Source of the DNA: Chitinophagales bacterium
GTDB taxonomy: Bacteria; Bacteroidota; Bacteroidia; Chitinophagales; LD1
Length of the DNA: 64,000 bases
Reading direction: 5' to 3'
NCBI GenBank assembly: GCA_019638515.1
Contig: JAHBTS010000001.1
Coordinates: forward strand, 186,001-250,000
Shown piece by piece: positions 27,018 to 36,388 of this stretch (the stretch's first letter is position 1; each line of letters starts with the position of its first letter). The translations under genes and the position numbers were made by a program. The notes beneath the pieces are model-generated. The model was not told the DNA's origin. It searched no databases and worked only from the letters and a program-made list of their open reading frames with translations.

Positions 27018-27686
27018 AAATAGCACGGCTACATACACAAAGGCTTTGTTTACATGCACTTCAAAACCTTCAAGAATTAGCGTTAAGCCAATCATAATTA
27101 AAAACGCCATTGCCAGTACCTGCAAGGTTGGGTAGCGGTTAATAATTTTACTGATACCTCCTGCAAAAAACATCATTACAAACATAGAGGCAATTACTGC
27201 CAAAATCATTACCATAACGTGTTTAGTAAGCCCTACTGCAGTTAAAATAGAATCGAAAGAAAAGATTAGGTCTATAAGTATAATCTGGAGAATTACACCC
27301 ATAAAACTACTGGCTGCCGATGTTTTTTGCTCGTGGTGTTGGTTGCTTACTTTCTCGTGAATTTCGGAAGTAGATTTGGCTATAAGGAATAAGCCGCCTC
27401 CAATTAAAATTAAATCTCTGCCCGAAAATTCATTTTCAAACAAGGTAAAAATAGGTGCGGTTAAACCAATAATCCACGAAATGGCTAAGAGTAAACCTAT
27501 TCTAAAAACCAATGCAATCAACAATCCCAAATTGCGTGCATTGCGTTGTTTTTCTTGCGGAAGTTTTCCGGTAACTATTGAAATAAAAATAATATTGTCA
27601 ACGCCTAAAACTATTTCAAGGAAAGTGAGCGTTAAGAAACTCACCCAAGCATCTGCATGTGCAAATACACTAAAATCGTAATCCAT
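26970..27686 (-). CDS. TerC-family integral membrane protein
   Basis: The 238-residue protein has seven or so transmembrane helices and the two TerC signature acidic motifs, EIVLGVDNIIF near the N-terminus and LIDLIFSFDSILTAVGL in the middle. TerC/Alx proteins are linked to manganese export and metal loading of secreted proteins. The C-terminal 16 codons lie antisense to the flippase-like gene. The next gene upstream on this strand starts 9 bp away. Confidence 0.92.
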   Translation of the reverse strand: MDYDFSVFAHADAWVSFLTLTFLEIVLGVDNIIFISIVTGKLPQEKQRNARNLGLLIALVFRIGLLLAISWIIGLTAPIFTLFENEFSGRDLILIGGGLFLIAKSTSEIHEKVSNQHHEQKTSAASSFMGVILQIILIDLIFSFDSILTAVGLTKHVMVMILAVIASMFVMMFFAGGISKIINRYPTLQVLAMAFLIMIGLTLILEGFEVHVNKAFVYVAVLFSLTVEMLNIRLRSRS

Positions 27687-27695
27687 GTGTTGTTT

Positions 27696-28241
27696 TTAGA
27701 GTCCCGTGTTTAACCCGAGTGTGCTAACAAATGCTCGGAAATCGGTACTGCCGCGCAATAATAATGAATAGGAAATATCGAACTGCCTTGAACCTCTTAA
27801 AAAAATTGAAAGCGTGGTTCTTCCAATGTCTTCATCCAGCATCATAGAATCTACTTCATCCCAGCGGAAGGTAACTTTGCGCGGAATAAAAAAGCGCAAT
27901 GCACTGTTGATTCTAATGGTGCAATTTTTTTCATCGGTTTTTATTTCTACAAACTCCATAGAAATATAGGTTCCTAATACCATAAAACACAAGGTGAGTA
28001 AAATAACCCAAGGCATTAGTTGCGAAAAAAGCGCATTGTAGCGTAGTTCCTGCCGTTGGTCGAGCAATTCCCAACCAAAGTAATACGTTAGAAAAGGAAT
28101 GGCGCCAATGAGCAGCAGCAAAATAAAAGTGCGGATTCCAATGATTCCGATAAAGCGATAATTCATGTCCAGATAGTTTTTCTCAGAGTCCCAATAGATG
28201 GGATGAATATCCCAGCAAATTTTCTGCCAAAAATGCAGCAT
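27696..28241 (-). CDS. Small membrane protein with PH-like C-terminal domain (unknown)
   Basis: I do not recognise this protein of 181 residues (from the ATG at 28241). Two hydrophobic helices (FIGIIGIRTFILLLLIGAIP and LMPWVILLTLCFMVLGTYIS) are followed by about 80 residues that look like a beta-rich PH-like domain (VEIKTDEKNCTIRI, VTFRWDEVDSMML). Such two-helix plus PH-like proteins are common but uncharacterised. It ends 9 bp before terC, so a shared transcript with terC is likely. An ATG twelve codons upstream would also be in frame. Confidence 0.65.
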   Translation of the reverse strand: MLHFWQKICWDIHPIYWDSEKNYLDMNYRFIGIIGIRTFILLLLIGAIPFLTYYFGWELLDQRQELRYNALFSQLMPWVILLTLCFMVLGTYISMEFVEIKTDEKNCTIRINSALRFFIPRKVTFRWDEVDSMMLDEDIGRTTLSIFLRGSRQFDISYSLLLRGSTDFRAFVSTLGLNTGL

Positions 28242-28297
28242 TAAACTTTTAGGCGCTATTTTTGTATTACAATTCAATAAAAAGTAAGGTGCAAAAT

Positions 28298-28720
28298 ATG
28301 GCTTCTTCTATTGATTTTTGGGATACTTCAAGGGAATTACTGTTTACCGGTGCAGCATTGGGAAGTATAGGAATTATTTCAATATTTTCTTTTATGGCTT
28401 TTCAGTTGGCAGTTTTTGTATCGGCATTTGTACAAGGAACTAAACACAGAAATGTATTTGTTATGCTACAGAGGCTTGTAAAATACACGGTGTTGAACTT
28501 TTCTTTCCATACAGTTGGCGTAGTTACTGCAAGCGTATTTTTATTCTTTGAAATAGCTTGGTGGTGGTTGCCCATTATTGTATTGGCAGCAACGATGGTA
28601 TTGTTTTATGTTTTGCGAAACACTTTGGTGCTCTACTTAAACTGGCGCTTTAGAAAATACCTGAAATACTTAGCATTGTTTAAAACCTTCCGTAAAATTG
28701 GTTTCATTGCAGTTTCGTAA
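28298..28720 (+). CDS. Small hypothetical membrane protein
   Basis: This 140-residue protein has three or four hydrophobic segments (GSIGIISIFSFMAFQLAVFV, TVGVVTASVFLFFEI, WWWLPIIVLAATMVLFYVL) and a basic cytosolic tail. I do not recognise a family. The ATG at 28298 was chosen over a TTG 12 codons upstream. It lies divergent from the membrane protein at 27696-28241 and ends 7 bp before pabB. Confidence 0.6.
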   Translation: MASSIDFWDTSRELLFTGAALGSIGIISIFSFMAFQLAVFVSAFVQGTKHRNVFVMLQRLVKYTVLNFSFHTVGVVTASVFLFFEIAWWWLPIIVLAATMVLFYVLRNTLVLYLNWRFRKYLKYLALFKTFRKIGFIAVS

Positions 28721-28727
28721 TGGCAAC

Positions 28728-29999
28728 ATGGAAAAAACTGTTTTACCACTCCGGCAAGCCGAAATTTTTAAGCAGCAGGCTTTAGCTTGGGCCAATAAGT
28801 TTGGTGTTTGCATTTTATTGGATGGCAACCATCATACTTCGGGATTTAGCTGGCAATTGGCGGTAGATGCGTGGAGTTTTGTAGATGCAAATGCAGGAAA
28901 TGCTTTTGCACAGTTGGAGCAGTTTTTACAAGCGAAAAAGCAAACTGTTTTTGGGTTTATGGCCTATGAACTCAAAAATGAAATCGAAAATTTAACCAGC
29001 CGCCACACCGATAATATTGGACTTCCACACTTGTTTTTTTTTGAACCTCGCTATTTGATAGAAGTAAATGGAAACAGTGTAACCATCAATAGAAATTATC
29101 CGGAGGCTTTTGAAATTGTAGAAAGCATACTGCAAACACCTTTGCCCAAGGCTGTTACCAATGCCCCCGATTGGGAGTTTAGAACCGAAAAAGAAAAGTA
29201 TGTACATACAATAGAAACTATTAAAGAGAGAATAGCCGCAGGCGATTTTTATGAAATAAATTATTGCATAGAAGCCCATGCAACGCAAGCAGCCGTGGAG
29301 CCGGTAATGCTCTTCCATAAGTTGAATACTGCTGCAAAGGCGCCATTTGCCTGTTTTGTGAAGTACTACAGCAGCTATGTTTTATGCGCCAGTCCGGAAC
29401 GTTTTTTAAAGAAGGAAGGTGCCAGAGTGTTTTCGCAGCCCATGAAAGGCACTATTGAAAAATCAAATATAGAAAGCGAAAACCGCGCACTGCAACTGCA
29501 ATTACAGCAGAGCGAAAAGGAGCGTGCCGAAAATATTATGATTGTAGATTTAGTGCGAAACGATCTTGCTAAAAGCTGCAAAACAGGAAGTGTAAAAGTA
29601 GATGAACTGTGTGGTGTATATGCCTTTGAAACCATAAACCAAATGATTTCTACTATTAGCGGCACAGCTAAAAATGAAGTTGGTATCACCGATGTTATTA
29701 AGAACGCTTTCCCAATGGGTAGTATGACGGGTGCTCCTAAAATAGAGGTAATGCAAGCCATTGATGCAATAGAGGATTTTCAACGCGGTATTTTTTCGGG
29801 TACGGTTGGCTATATTACTCCTACAGGCGATTTTGATTTTAATGTAGTAATACGAAGTATATTTTACCATGCCGCCAAAGGCTACCTATCGCTGCGCTCG
29901 GGTGGAGCCATTACGTACGATTCGCAGGCAGAAAGCGAATGGAACGAGGTGTTGCTAAAAATGAAAGCTATGCGCGAAGTATTTGCTTCGGGTAGCTAA
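28728..29999 (+). CDS. pabB: Aminodeoxychorismate synthase component I
   Basis: PabB converts chorismate and ammonia to 4-amino-4-deoxychorismate for folate synthesis. The 423-residue protein has the chorismate-binding domain: EKYVHTIETIKERIAAGDFYEINYC, SPERFLKKEG, MKGTIEKS, ENIMIVDLVRNDLAK, GSMTGAPKIEVMQAIDAIE and GIFSGTVGYI. The MKGT motif, with its lysine, favours PabB over anthranilate synthase TrpE. No glutaminase is next to it, but a PabA-like gene lies at 45012-45599. The stop is 2 bp from the convergent FG-GAP gene stop. Confidence 0.9.
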   Translation: MEKTVLPLRQAEIFKQQALAWANKFGVCILLDGNHHTSGFSWQLAVDAWSFVDANAGNAFAQLEQFLQAKKQTVFGFMAYELKNEIENLTSRHTDNIGLPHLFFFEPRYLIEVNGNSVTINRNYPEAFEIVESILQTPLPKAVTNAPDWEFRTEKEKYVHTIETIKERIAAGDFYEINYCIEAHATQAAVEPVMLFHKLNTAAKAPFACFVKYYSSYVLCASPERFLKKEGARVFSQPMKGTIEKSNIESENRALQLQLQQSEKERAENIMIVDLVRNDLAKSCKTGSVKVDELCGVYAFETINQMISTISGTAKNEVGITDVIKNAFPMGSMTGAPKIEVMQAIDAIEDFQRGIFSGTVGYITPTGDFDFNVVIRSIFYHAAKGYLSLRSGGAITYDSQAESEWNEVLLKMKAMREVFASGS

Positions 30000-30001
30000 A
30001 T

Positions 30002-32182
30002 TTATTTTACTACTGCCAACCGTTTTATATGGTTGTGTAGCTTTACCAAATAAATGCCGCCAGCCAGCGAAGCCGCATTTATTTTTTCTGCTTGAAAAAA
30101 GGTACGCTCCAATACTTTTTCGCCTGTAATAGAAAAAATTTCTGCTTTGGCTGCTTCGTTGCTTTCGGTAGTAATTACAACGCTGCCCGAAGTTGGGTTC
30201 GGAAAAATATTCCACTCGTAGTTTTTTGGGTTGGCTGCTTCGTGTACAGCTACATCTATTAGTTTAGAGCTGTAAAAATCAAGCCCGCCCAGCGAGTTGC
30301 CCACTACTAAATCGGGAATGCTGTCGCCATTAAAATCGGCAAAGGCAATTGTACTTTTTTTGCCAACCGAAATACCCAGCAGGTTAGAGTCTATTAGCGA
30401 GAACGATTCGTTTCTAATGTCGTTTCCGGGAATGTAAAATTTAAAAATGGCGCCTCTATTAGAGCCTGAGTATAGAAAAAGAGAATCGTTGTGCTTTGTA
30501 AGCACAGGTTGAGAAAGTCCATCAACTTCATAGATTCCTTTCAGGTTTACATTGCCCCATTTCAGTTTCACCGAATCTTTATGAAACTGAGGATTTTGCT
30601 TGCTGCCAAAATTAATGTACCAATTGAGTGAACCATCTTTGCGACCGCAAATAATATCGTTGTCGTTATCGCCATCAACATCGTAAATAAATGGAGCTGC
30701 TAATACCGAAGCATCTAAATCAAAATATTGCGGAGTGGTAAGTGCCGGAAATTGTGCGGTAGTGGTTCCTGTATTTTTTAAGAAATGAACATTTCCGGCA
30801 TAGTCGCCCAGCAGCATGTCTGCTTTGCCATCGCCATCGAGGTCGCCAAATGTGGGTTGTAGTGTTTTTAAGAGATATTGAGCTATGTTTTCGTAATTGT
30901 CGGTTACTAACTTAAATGCAGGTTGGGTGGTCGTACCTACATTTTGCAGAAGCGCCAATTGCGATTTTTCAAGGCTTCCTTGATGAATGTAATACTGCGC
31001 ATTGCCGATTACCAAATCCATTAAGCCATCGTTGTTGTAATCAAATGCGGCAACTTTGGCATCGCTTCCAAAATCGAGCATGGTGTGAACTAAAAAACTA
31101 TCGGTTTGGTAGTTGAAAACATAGTTGGTATTGCTGCCTGTATTTTTGTAGAACAGTACATTTTTTACATTGCGTATGGCGGTGCGGGCATTGGGCGATA
31201 CCAGCAAATCGTTTTTGCCATCGTTATCTACATCGGCAATATATCCTGCGGGGAAAATTGGCATATCAATGGAGGTGTTGTAGTTCGGGAAAATGCTGTC
31301 GTAGCTTAGAATGTTAGCTTCGGTATTATCGCCACCATTGCGCAGCATTATCATGGTGTTGTAAGTAATATCGCCCAGTAGTAAATCTATGTCGCCATCG
31401 CCATCTTCATCGTATGGGCAAAGCGTGGAGCCGGCATGGCGCCCTGCAGGAGTGCCTTGTATGCCGCCTGTTTTACAGTAGCCAATTGAAATAGCATTGG
31501 TAGTGCTGGATTCAATAAATTTTCCCCAGCATTGGTCTAAGTTGTAGGAGTCGAAAATAAGAGAGTCTGCTCCAAAACCTTGTTCCACAGATTGGTTTTC
31601 GTAAAACTGCGGCACCGATGGGTTGAGCAAATTCCCAAACACCAAAATGTCCATATCGCCATCGCCATTCACATCTAAAATGCCCGGAATATCATCGGTA
31701 AGTACATAGAGGTTTATCTTAGGATAGTTAATAGAAAAGTAGTCGGTATAGGTGAGTAGTTCTGTTTGTATTTCAAAAGAAAGTGCGTTGTTTATTCTCT
31801 TTCCTCTAAACACTTTTAGCCCGCTGTTTGCCCAACAAAAAATATCGGGAATACCATCTTTGTTGAAATCGCGCATGAGTGCCCAGTTCTCTAATTCGGG
31901 CAGTGCTGCAACAATGTGTGGTGCATAGCTGTAATTGCCATTTCCTTTATTGATAAATGCAAATGCACGGCTGCCATTGCGGTCGAATACAAAAAGATCG
32001 TTGGTGCCATCACCATCCAAATCGGCTGGCGAAAACTGTGGAGCATCTAAACCGCCAGCCCAAGCATTGGTGAGGGTGGTTCCATATTTTTCTACCGGAA
32101 GGGAAAGCGTTTGGTAGTAAGTTTGTGCGTAAACTTGCAATCCAATAAGAGCAAGAAGAAGTGTGTAAAAAGTATATTGCAT
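30002..32182 (-). CDS. Secreted FG-GAP/VCBS repeat protein with T9SS sorting tail
   Basis: The 726-residue protein starts with a signal peptide (MQYTFYTLLLALIGLQVYAQ at 32182). It has nine calcium-loop motifs of DxDxDGxxD type beginning near residues 54, 105, 170, 258, 317, 381, 447, 501 and 616, as in FG-GAP/VCBS beta-propellers. The C-terminal 70 residues form a type IX sorting domain (IFPNPTSGSVVI ... GGIYLVKLHNH...VVK). It should be exported across the outer membrane and attached to the surface. Binding partner unknown. An ATG further upstream would remove the signal peptide and was rejected. Confidence 0.9.
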   Translation of the reverse strand: MQYTFYTLLLALIGLQVYAQTYYQTLSLPVEKYGTTLTNAWAGGLDAPQFSPADLDGDGTNDLFVFDRNGSRAFAFINKGNGNYSYAPHIVAALPELENWALMRDFNKDGIPDIFCWANSGLKVFRGKRINNALSFEIQTELLTYTDYFSINYPKINLYVLTDDIPGILDVNGDGDMDILVFGNLLNPSVPQFYENQSVEQGFGADSLIFDSYNLDQCWGKFIESSTTNAISIGYCKTGGIQGTPAGRHAGSTLCPYDEDGDGDIDLLLGDITYNTMIMLRNGGDNTEANILSYDSIFPNYNTSIDMPIFPAGYIADVDNDGKNDLLVSPNARTAIRNVKNVLFYKNTGSNTNYVFNYQTDSFLVHTMLDFGSDAKVAAFDYNNDGLMDLVIGNAQYYIHQGSLEKSQLALLQNVGTTTQPAFKLVTDNYENIAQYLLKTLQPTFGDLDGDGKADMLLGDYAGNVHFLKNTGTTTAQFPALTTPQYFDLDASVLAAPFIYDVDGDNDNDIICGRKDGSLNWYINFGSKQNPQFHKDSVKLKWGNVNLKGIYEVDGLSQPVLTKHNDSLFLYSGSNRGAIFKFYIPGNDIRNESFSLIDSNLLGISVGKKSTIAFADFNGDSIPDLVVGNSLGGLDFYSSKLIDVAVHEAANPKNYEWNIFPNPTSGSVVITTESNEAAKAEIFSITGEKVLERTFFQAEKINAASLAGGIYLVKLHNHIKRLAVVK

Positions 32183-32246
32183 AAGTTTCTTGTAATGAAG
32201 ATAGCAAGGTTTTGAAATACGTTTCATATTGCCAATGCAAGAATTG

Positions 32247-32621
32247 CTAAAATTCAAAATTGCTGAGGTCGCGTCTGTTTTTTTTGGTGGGTCGCCCTTG
32301 CTTGCTTTGGCGCTTTCCGGTAAATTCTACAAAGGTTGATTTTTGTGCGGTGTTTTCTTGCGGACTTAAATCTGTGTAATAGTGTATAGCAGCGTTGTAC
32401 TGCTTGCGTTGGTCTAACAAAGCAGTAACTTCTATCAACCATTTTTTGTGTTCGGTTTTAATCTCGTATTGGTCGCCAATACACACGGCTTTGCTGGCTT
32501 TAAGATTAGTGCCGTGCTGCTTTACCTTTCCCGATGCAATGGCTTCGGCAGCTTGAGTTCGAGTTTTAAAAATGCGTATTGCCCATAAGTATTTATCTAA
32601 GCGAACATTATCTAAACTCAT
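32247..32621 (-). CDS. S4-domain RNA-binding protein (Hsp15-like)
   Basis: The 124-residue protein begins with an S4 RNA-binding domain (VRLDKYLWAIRIFKTRTQAAEAIASGKVKQHG) and ends in a basic tail. E. coli Hsp15 of this family binds stalled 50S subunits carrying peptidyl-tRNA. The ATG at 32621 overlaps the stop of the TonB-receptor gene (ATGA). This makes nadD, the receptor and this gene one tightly coupled operon. Confidence 0.88.
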   Translation of the reverse strand: MSLDNVRLDKYLWAIRIFKTRTQAAEAIASGKVKQHGTNLKASKAVCIGDQYEIKTEHKKWLIEVTALLDQRKQYNAAIHYYTDLSPQENTAQKSTFVEFTGKRQSKQGRPTKKNRRDLSNFEF

Positions 32622-35011
32622 TTTTGAATCTGCTTTTTCTTTATACCAAACTCTACCTTCCAACTAATAACGGGAACAATGCCTAGGTTTCTAACAATAC
32701 GAATATTGTCTTTTTGTGGGTCGTACACTTTTTGGGCTACATTTTTTCGGTTAATTACATTTTGTATATCAACACTCAATATCCAACTCCAGCGTTTTTT
32801 ATTTCTTCTAAAGTATGCTCCAAAATCTACTCTCAGGTAATCGGGCAGTTTCTCGCTAAAGGCTTGGTTGTGGTTATATATGGTTTGTTGTTGAGCACGG
32901 CTGGCTTCTAAATCTATAGGTGTAATGCGCATGCCGCCACGATATAATATTTTGGTGTTTACTCCTATGATGTTTATTTTTTGTTTGCCGAGTATAAATT
33001 CTTTTCCTCCCAGCACGTTTAATACATAGTTGCCATTGTATGCAGTATTGCGCCATACGCCATCGGTAGCAGCATAGCGGGAGTTGAACAACGATGTAGT
33101 AACCAAGAAAAAGTAATTTTGGGTAAAGAATTTCTCTACAGTTAATTCTAAGCCGTAGTTCATTCCCTTTCCTTTATTGGTAAGCGGAAAACTTACAAAG
33201 CCATCGTTTTCGTTTACTATGGCATACCAAGCATTGGAGTCGCGCCCTGCGGGAACTTGAAATAAATACTGGAAATATGTTTCGGCATGTAGCCTAAAAT
33301 CTTTTAAGAAAATAAAGTCGTAGCCTAATACGGCATGTACTGCTTTACTCATGTTTAAGTTCATGTTGGCAGAGCGCAAGCCACCGGGTGTTTCTACATT
33401 TGATATGTAAGCAGAAATGGCATCAGTTCTATTGTGTAACCCAACTCCAACACTTAGTGAATGGTTAAAAGCAGGTTTCCATTCCACATTGGCACGAGGT
33501 TCTAAAGCCGCTTTTTTATTTAAGAAGAAGTAAGTGAAATGCAAACCCGAAGTAATGCTCAGGGATTCTGAAAAGCGATGTTTCCATTGCCAATAAGCTT
33601 GCAGTAAGTGTGTGTTTCCGTTGCCTTGTACGCGTGTTTCTAATTGCTGTGTTGTAAAGTTGAAATCTTTATTGCGCAGGTTGTAGAAAGTGCCTGTGTA
33701 GTAAATGCCGCTGCGCAATAAATTTTTACTGTCTATCTTTCTATTGAGCATTACTGCCAGCCTTGCGTAGTAGTACAAATATTTCTCTTCGGCAATAGTA
33801 GTTGGGTTAAGCTGAGTAGTGAAAGTATCGGTATGGTTACCGCTATTGGTATAGCTGAGGCTGAGTGTGGTTTTAATATATGTTTTGGCATCGGGCAGCA
33901 GTAGGTGTGTAATGCCGGCAGTGCCCATGTAATAATGCATGTTGTCGCTAGATTTATCTTGCAGGCTTTGCCATTTCGTGGTATCTTTTTGCACGGTGGT
34001 GCCCAAACTGCTCATACCGCCCAAGCCAAAAAAGGTAAAGGTGCCGGCTCGTTTAGTTGGGAAAGAAAGGTTGAAACTAAGGTCTTGGTATTTAGGCGTG
34101 ATATCGCCACCAATTTGAAAGCCCATGAGTGCAAATAACTCCAAGGTAGAATAGCGGTAGTTTACTAGATACGATGCTTTGCTTTTATGGCTAAATGGCC
34201 CTTCTAATGCCACTTCTGCGCCCAAGATACCTGCCTGTAAAGTTATCTCGTGTTTCTCGTTGTTGCCCTTTCTATAGTTTAAGTCCATAACGCCACTGAG
34301 TGCGTTGCCGTATTCGGCAGGAAAGGCTCCACTCAAAAAATCTGTTTTACCCAGCATGTTAGCACTTAGCATTGCCACACCTCCGCCACTGGCGGCTTCG
34401 CTGCCTGCAAAGTGATTTGGGTTGGGGATTTCTACACCTTCGAGCCGCCATAGAATACCTCTGGGCGAATTGCCACGTACCACAATGGCATTGTTTTCAT
34501 CGTTGGCAGAAATTACACCCGGAAAAGTTTGCACCATGCGTGCAGGGTCGTTAAAAGTTCCGGAATATCGTTTGGTTTCTTCCATCGAAAAAGAGCGCGC
34601 GCTAATGGGAGCAAACTCATTATTGGCGCGTGTTTTGTCGCGTTTGGCAGTTATTACAACTTCTTGGATATCGGCAACTTTTTCGTGCATTTCCACATTT
34701 AAAATGGTTTCTTTTCCGGAAGTAACTGCTATGTTGCTTAGTACGGCATCGTGGTAGCCCACCATAGAAAATTTTACTTGATAGCGTCCGGCTTTTAGAA
34801 GGTCGAATCTAAAATAGCCATCGTTGTTGGAAGTGGTGGCGGTAAACACAGGTGTATTTAGCAATACAATATTGATGCCTGGCAGTGGTTGTTTGGTATC
34901 GCTGTCTATTACCCTGCCTTTTAGTGCTTTGGAATAATCTTGTGCATAGATATTTACAAAAAGCAGGTGGTATAGAATAAGCCATAAGATGAAAAATCGT
35001 TTTTCATTCAT
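32618..35011 (-). CDS. TonB-dependent receptor 2 with carboxypeptidase-regulatory-like N-domain
   Basis: The 797-residue outer-membrane receptor has a signal peptide, a CarboxypepD_reg-like domain (GRVIDSDTKQPLPGINIVL), a plug (RGNSPRGILWRLEGVEIPNPNHF, GAFPAEYGNALSGVMDLNYRKG) and a beta-barrel. It is clearly paralogous to the receptor at 13850-16312, sharing the ET-x-RY-S/A-G...DPARM, GPFSxKSKASY and FAAMGxxIG-like blocks. No SusD is nearby and the ligand is unknown. Both ends overlap neighbours by ATGA: nadD upstream and the S4 gene downstream. Confidence 0.9.
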   Translation of the reverse strand: MNEKRFFILWLILYHLLFVNIYAQDYSKALKGRVIDSDTKQPLPGINIVLLNTPVFTATTSNNDGYFRFDLLKAGRYQVKFSMVGYHDAVLSNIAVTSGKETILNVEMHEKVADIQEVVITAKRDKTRANNEFAPISARSFSMEETKRYSGTFNDPARMVQTFPGVISANDENNAIVVRGNSPRGILWRLEGVEIPNPNHFAGSEAASGGGVAMLSANMLGKTDFLSGAFPAEYGNALSGVMDLNYRKGNNEKHEITLQAGILGAEVALEGPFSHKSKASYLVNYRYSTLELFALMGFQIGGDITPKYQDLSFNLSFPTKRAGTFTFFGLGGMSSLGTTVQKDTTKWQSLQDKSSDNMHYYMGTAGITHLLLPDAKTYIKTTLSLSYTNSGNHTDTFTTQLNPTTIAEEKYLYYYARLAVMLNRKIDSKNLLRSGIYYTGTFYNLRNKDFNFTTQQLETRVQGNGNTHLLQAYWQWKHRFSESLSITSGLHFTYFFLNKKAALEPRANVEWKPAFNHSLSVGVGLHNRTDAISAYISNVETPGGLRSANMNLNMSKAVHAVLGYDFIFLKDFRLHAETYFQYLFQVPAGRDSNAWYAIVNENDGFVSFPLTNKGKGMNYGLELTVEKFFTQNYFFLVTTSLFNSRYAATDGVWRNTAYNGNYVLNVLGGKEFILGKQKINIIGVNTKILYRGGMRITPIDLEASRAQQQTIYNHNQAFSEKLPDYLRVDFGAYFRRNKKRWSWILSVDIQNVINRKNVAQKVYDPQKDNIRIVRNLGIVPVISWKVEFGIKKKQIQK

Positions 35012-35583
35012 GTGCTAAACAAATGGTTCTGCTGAATGTATTCCCATACTTTTTCGGGTAGAAAATATTGCATGGAAATCTTTTTGTGAATACTCTCCCG
35101 AATAAAAGAAGCTGATATTTCGAGCAGAGGCACATCGAGTACATGCACATTGGCATGTTGCTTGTAAGGGTTTTCGGAAAAGCCTTTACGCTTGTAAACA
35201 AATAATTGGTGGTGATTTAAAATTACATCGGCATTTTTCCATTTGTGAAACGAATGCAAGTTGTCGCTTCCCATAATGAGCGAAAATTGATGTTGGGGAT
35301 ATTTTTCTTTTAAATGCGTGAGAGTGTCTATGGTATAAGAAGGCTTGGGTAGTTTAAATTCTATATCGCTGGCATATAGTTTTTCGTTGTTGCTAATTCC
35401 TAGATTTACTAAGTGTAGGCGGTCGTATTCGTTTAGTAATGTTTCTTTTTGTTTAAAAGGATTTTGCGGGCTTACTACCAGCCACACTTTATCTAAATTG
35501 GCAGTTTCAACTATATAGTTTGCAATAATTAAATGCCCGTGGTGAACGGGGTTAAACGAACCAAAAAAAAGACCGATGTGCAT
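35008..35583 (-). CDS. nadD: Nicotinate-nucleotide adenylyltransferase
   Basis: NadD adenylates nicotinate mononucleotide in NAD synthesis. The 191-residue protein has the nucleotidyltransferase motif GSFNPVHHGH (residues 8-17), LIMGSDNLHSFHKWK for substrate binding, and EISASFIRESI, equivalent to the ISxTxxR motif. Its TGA stop overlaps the ATG of the TonB receptor. The DUF1003 gene lies 19 bp upstream on the same strand and may share its transcript. Confidence 0.94.
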   Translation of the reverse strand: MHIGLFFGSFNPVHHGHLIIANYIVETANLDKVWLVVSPQNPFKQKETLLNEYDRLHLVNLGISNNEKLYASDIEFKLPKPSYTIDTLTHLKEKYPQHQFSLIMGSDNLHSFHKWKNADVILNHHQLFVYKRKGFSENPYKQHANVHVLDVPLLEISASFIRESIHKKISMQYFLPEKVWEYIQQNHLFST

Positions 35584-35602
35584 GAATAATTAAGTGTAAG
35601 GT

Positions 35603-36307
35603 TTATGAAACTCTATTTAAGATATCGTTCATCATTTCAATTTGCACGCGTTGTATTTCTAGCAATTCTTGTTGCTGGTGAATAATGAGATGATCGATTT
35701 TTTCGTGTAGCATTCTTATTTCCAATTCCGATTTTAGGTTAATCATATAGTCCTTTTTGGCACGCTCGCGGTCTTTTTCTTCTTGCCTGTTTTGGCTCAT
35801 CATAATAATGGGAGCTTGCACAGCAGCTAAGCACGAAAGAATTAAATTTAAAAGAATAAAAGGATAGGGATCGAAACCCTTATTGCCAAGCCAAAAAATA
35901 TTGAGGCAAATCCATACCAATAGAAAAAATGCAAAGGAAGAAATGAATATCCAGCTGCCACCAAAATCGGCAACGCTATCTGCCAAGCGCTGACCCAGCG
36001 TTAGTTTTGGCATTTCTTCGTCTAATTTATCGGTAAGTAAGCTTCTATCGTTGAGCGATTGTAGTACAGATTTTTCGAGTGCGGAAAGTGCACCGGCCGA
36101 TTTAGAGATGTATGCTGCTACATATTGTTCGCGAAAGCGATTCAATTCACTAAATGCTAAAGTTTGCTGCTCTGTAAAATCGGGTTTCGATTTTTTAATA
36201 AGTTCAAACAGCGATTGCTGAATGGCATTGCCGGTAACTTTTTCTTTTATAGGGAATTCTTTTCCCGAGAAATCGCTGATAAAAGTTTTTGCTTCAGGCT
36301 TTTTCAA
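35603..36307 (-). CDS. DUF1003 membrane protein
   Basis: The 234-residue protein carries a DUF1003 domain: two transmembrane helices (SWIFISSFAFFLLVWICLNIFWLG and PFILLNLILSCLAAVQAPIIMMSQNRQ) followed by a predicted coiled coil (DRERAKKDYMINLKSELEIRMLHEKIDHLIIHQQQELLEIQ). The N-terminal part is a soluble helical region. Function in the family is unknown, with the conserved MMSQNRQ motif facing the cytoplasm. It starts 81 bp from the divergent aminotransferase gene. Confidence 0.87.
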   Translation of the reverse strand: MKKPEAKTFISDFSGKEFPIKEKVTGNAIQQSLFELIKKSKPDFTEQQTLAFSELNRFREQYVAAYISKSAGALSALEKSVLQSLNDRSLLTDKLDEEMPKLTLGQRLADSVADFGGSWIFISSFAFFLLVWICLNIFWLGNKGFDPYPFILLNLILSCLAAVQAPIIMMSQNRQEEKDRERAKKDYMINLKSELEIRMLHEKIDHLIIHQQQELLEIQRVQIEMMNDILNRVS

Positions 36308-36388
36308 TGTATGGAAGTTTTACGCTTTGCAAATAACAACAACTTTGCGATTTTACTCCATTTTTCTATTTGAAAGTAAGTTGAAAAC

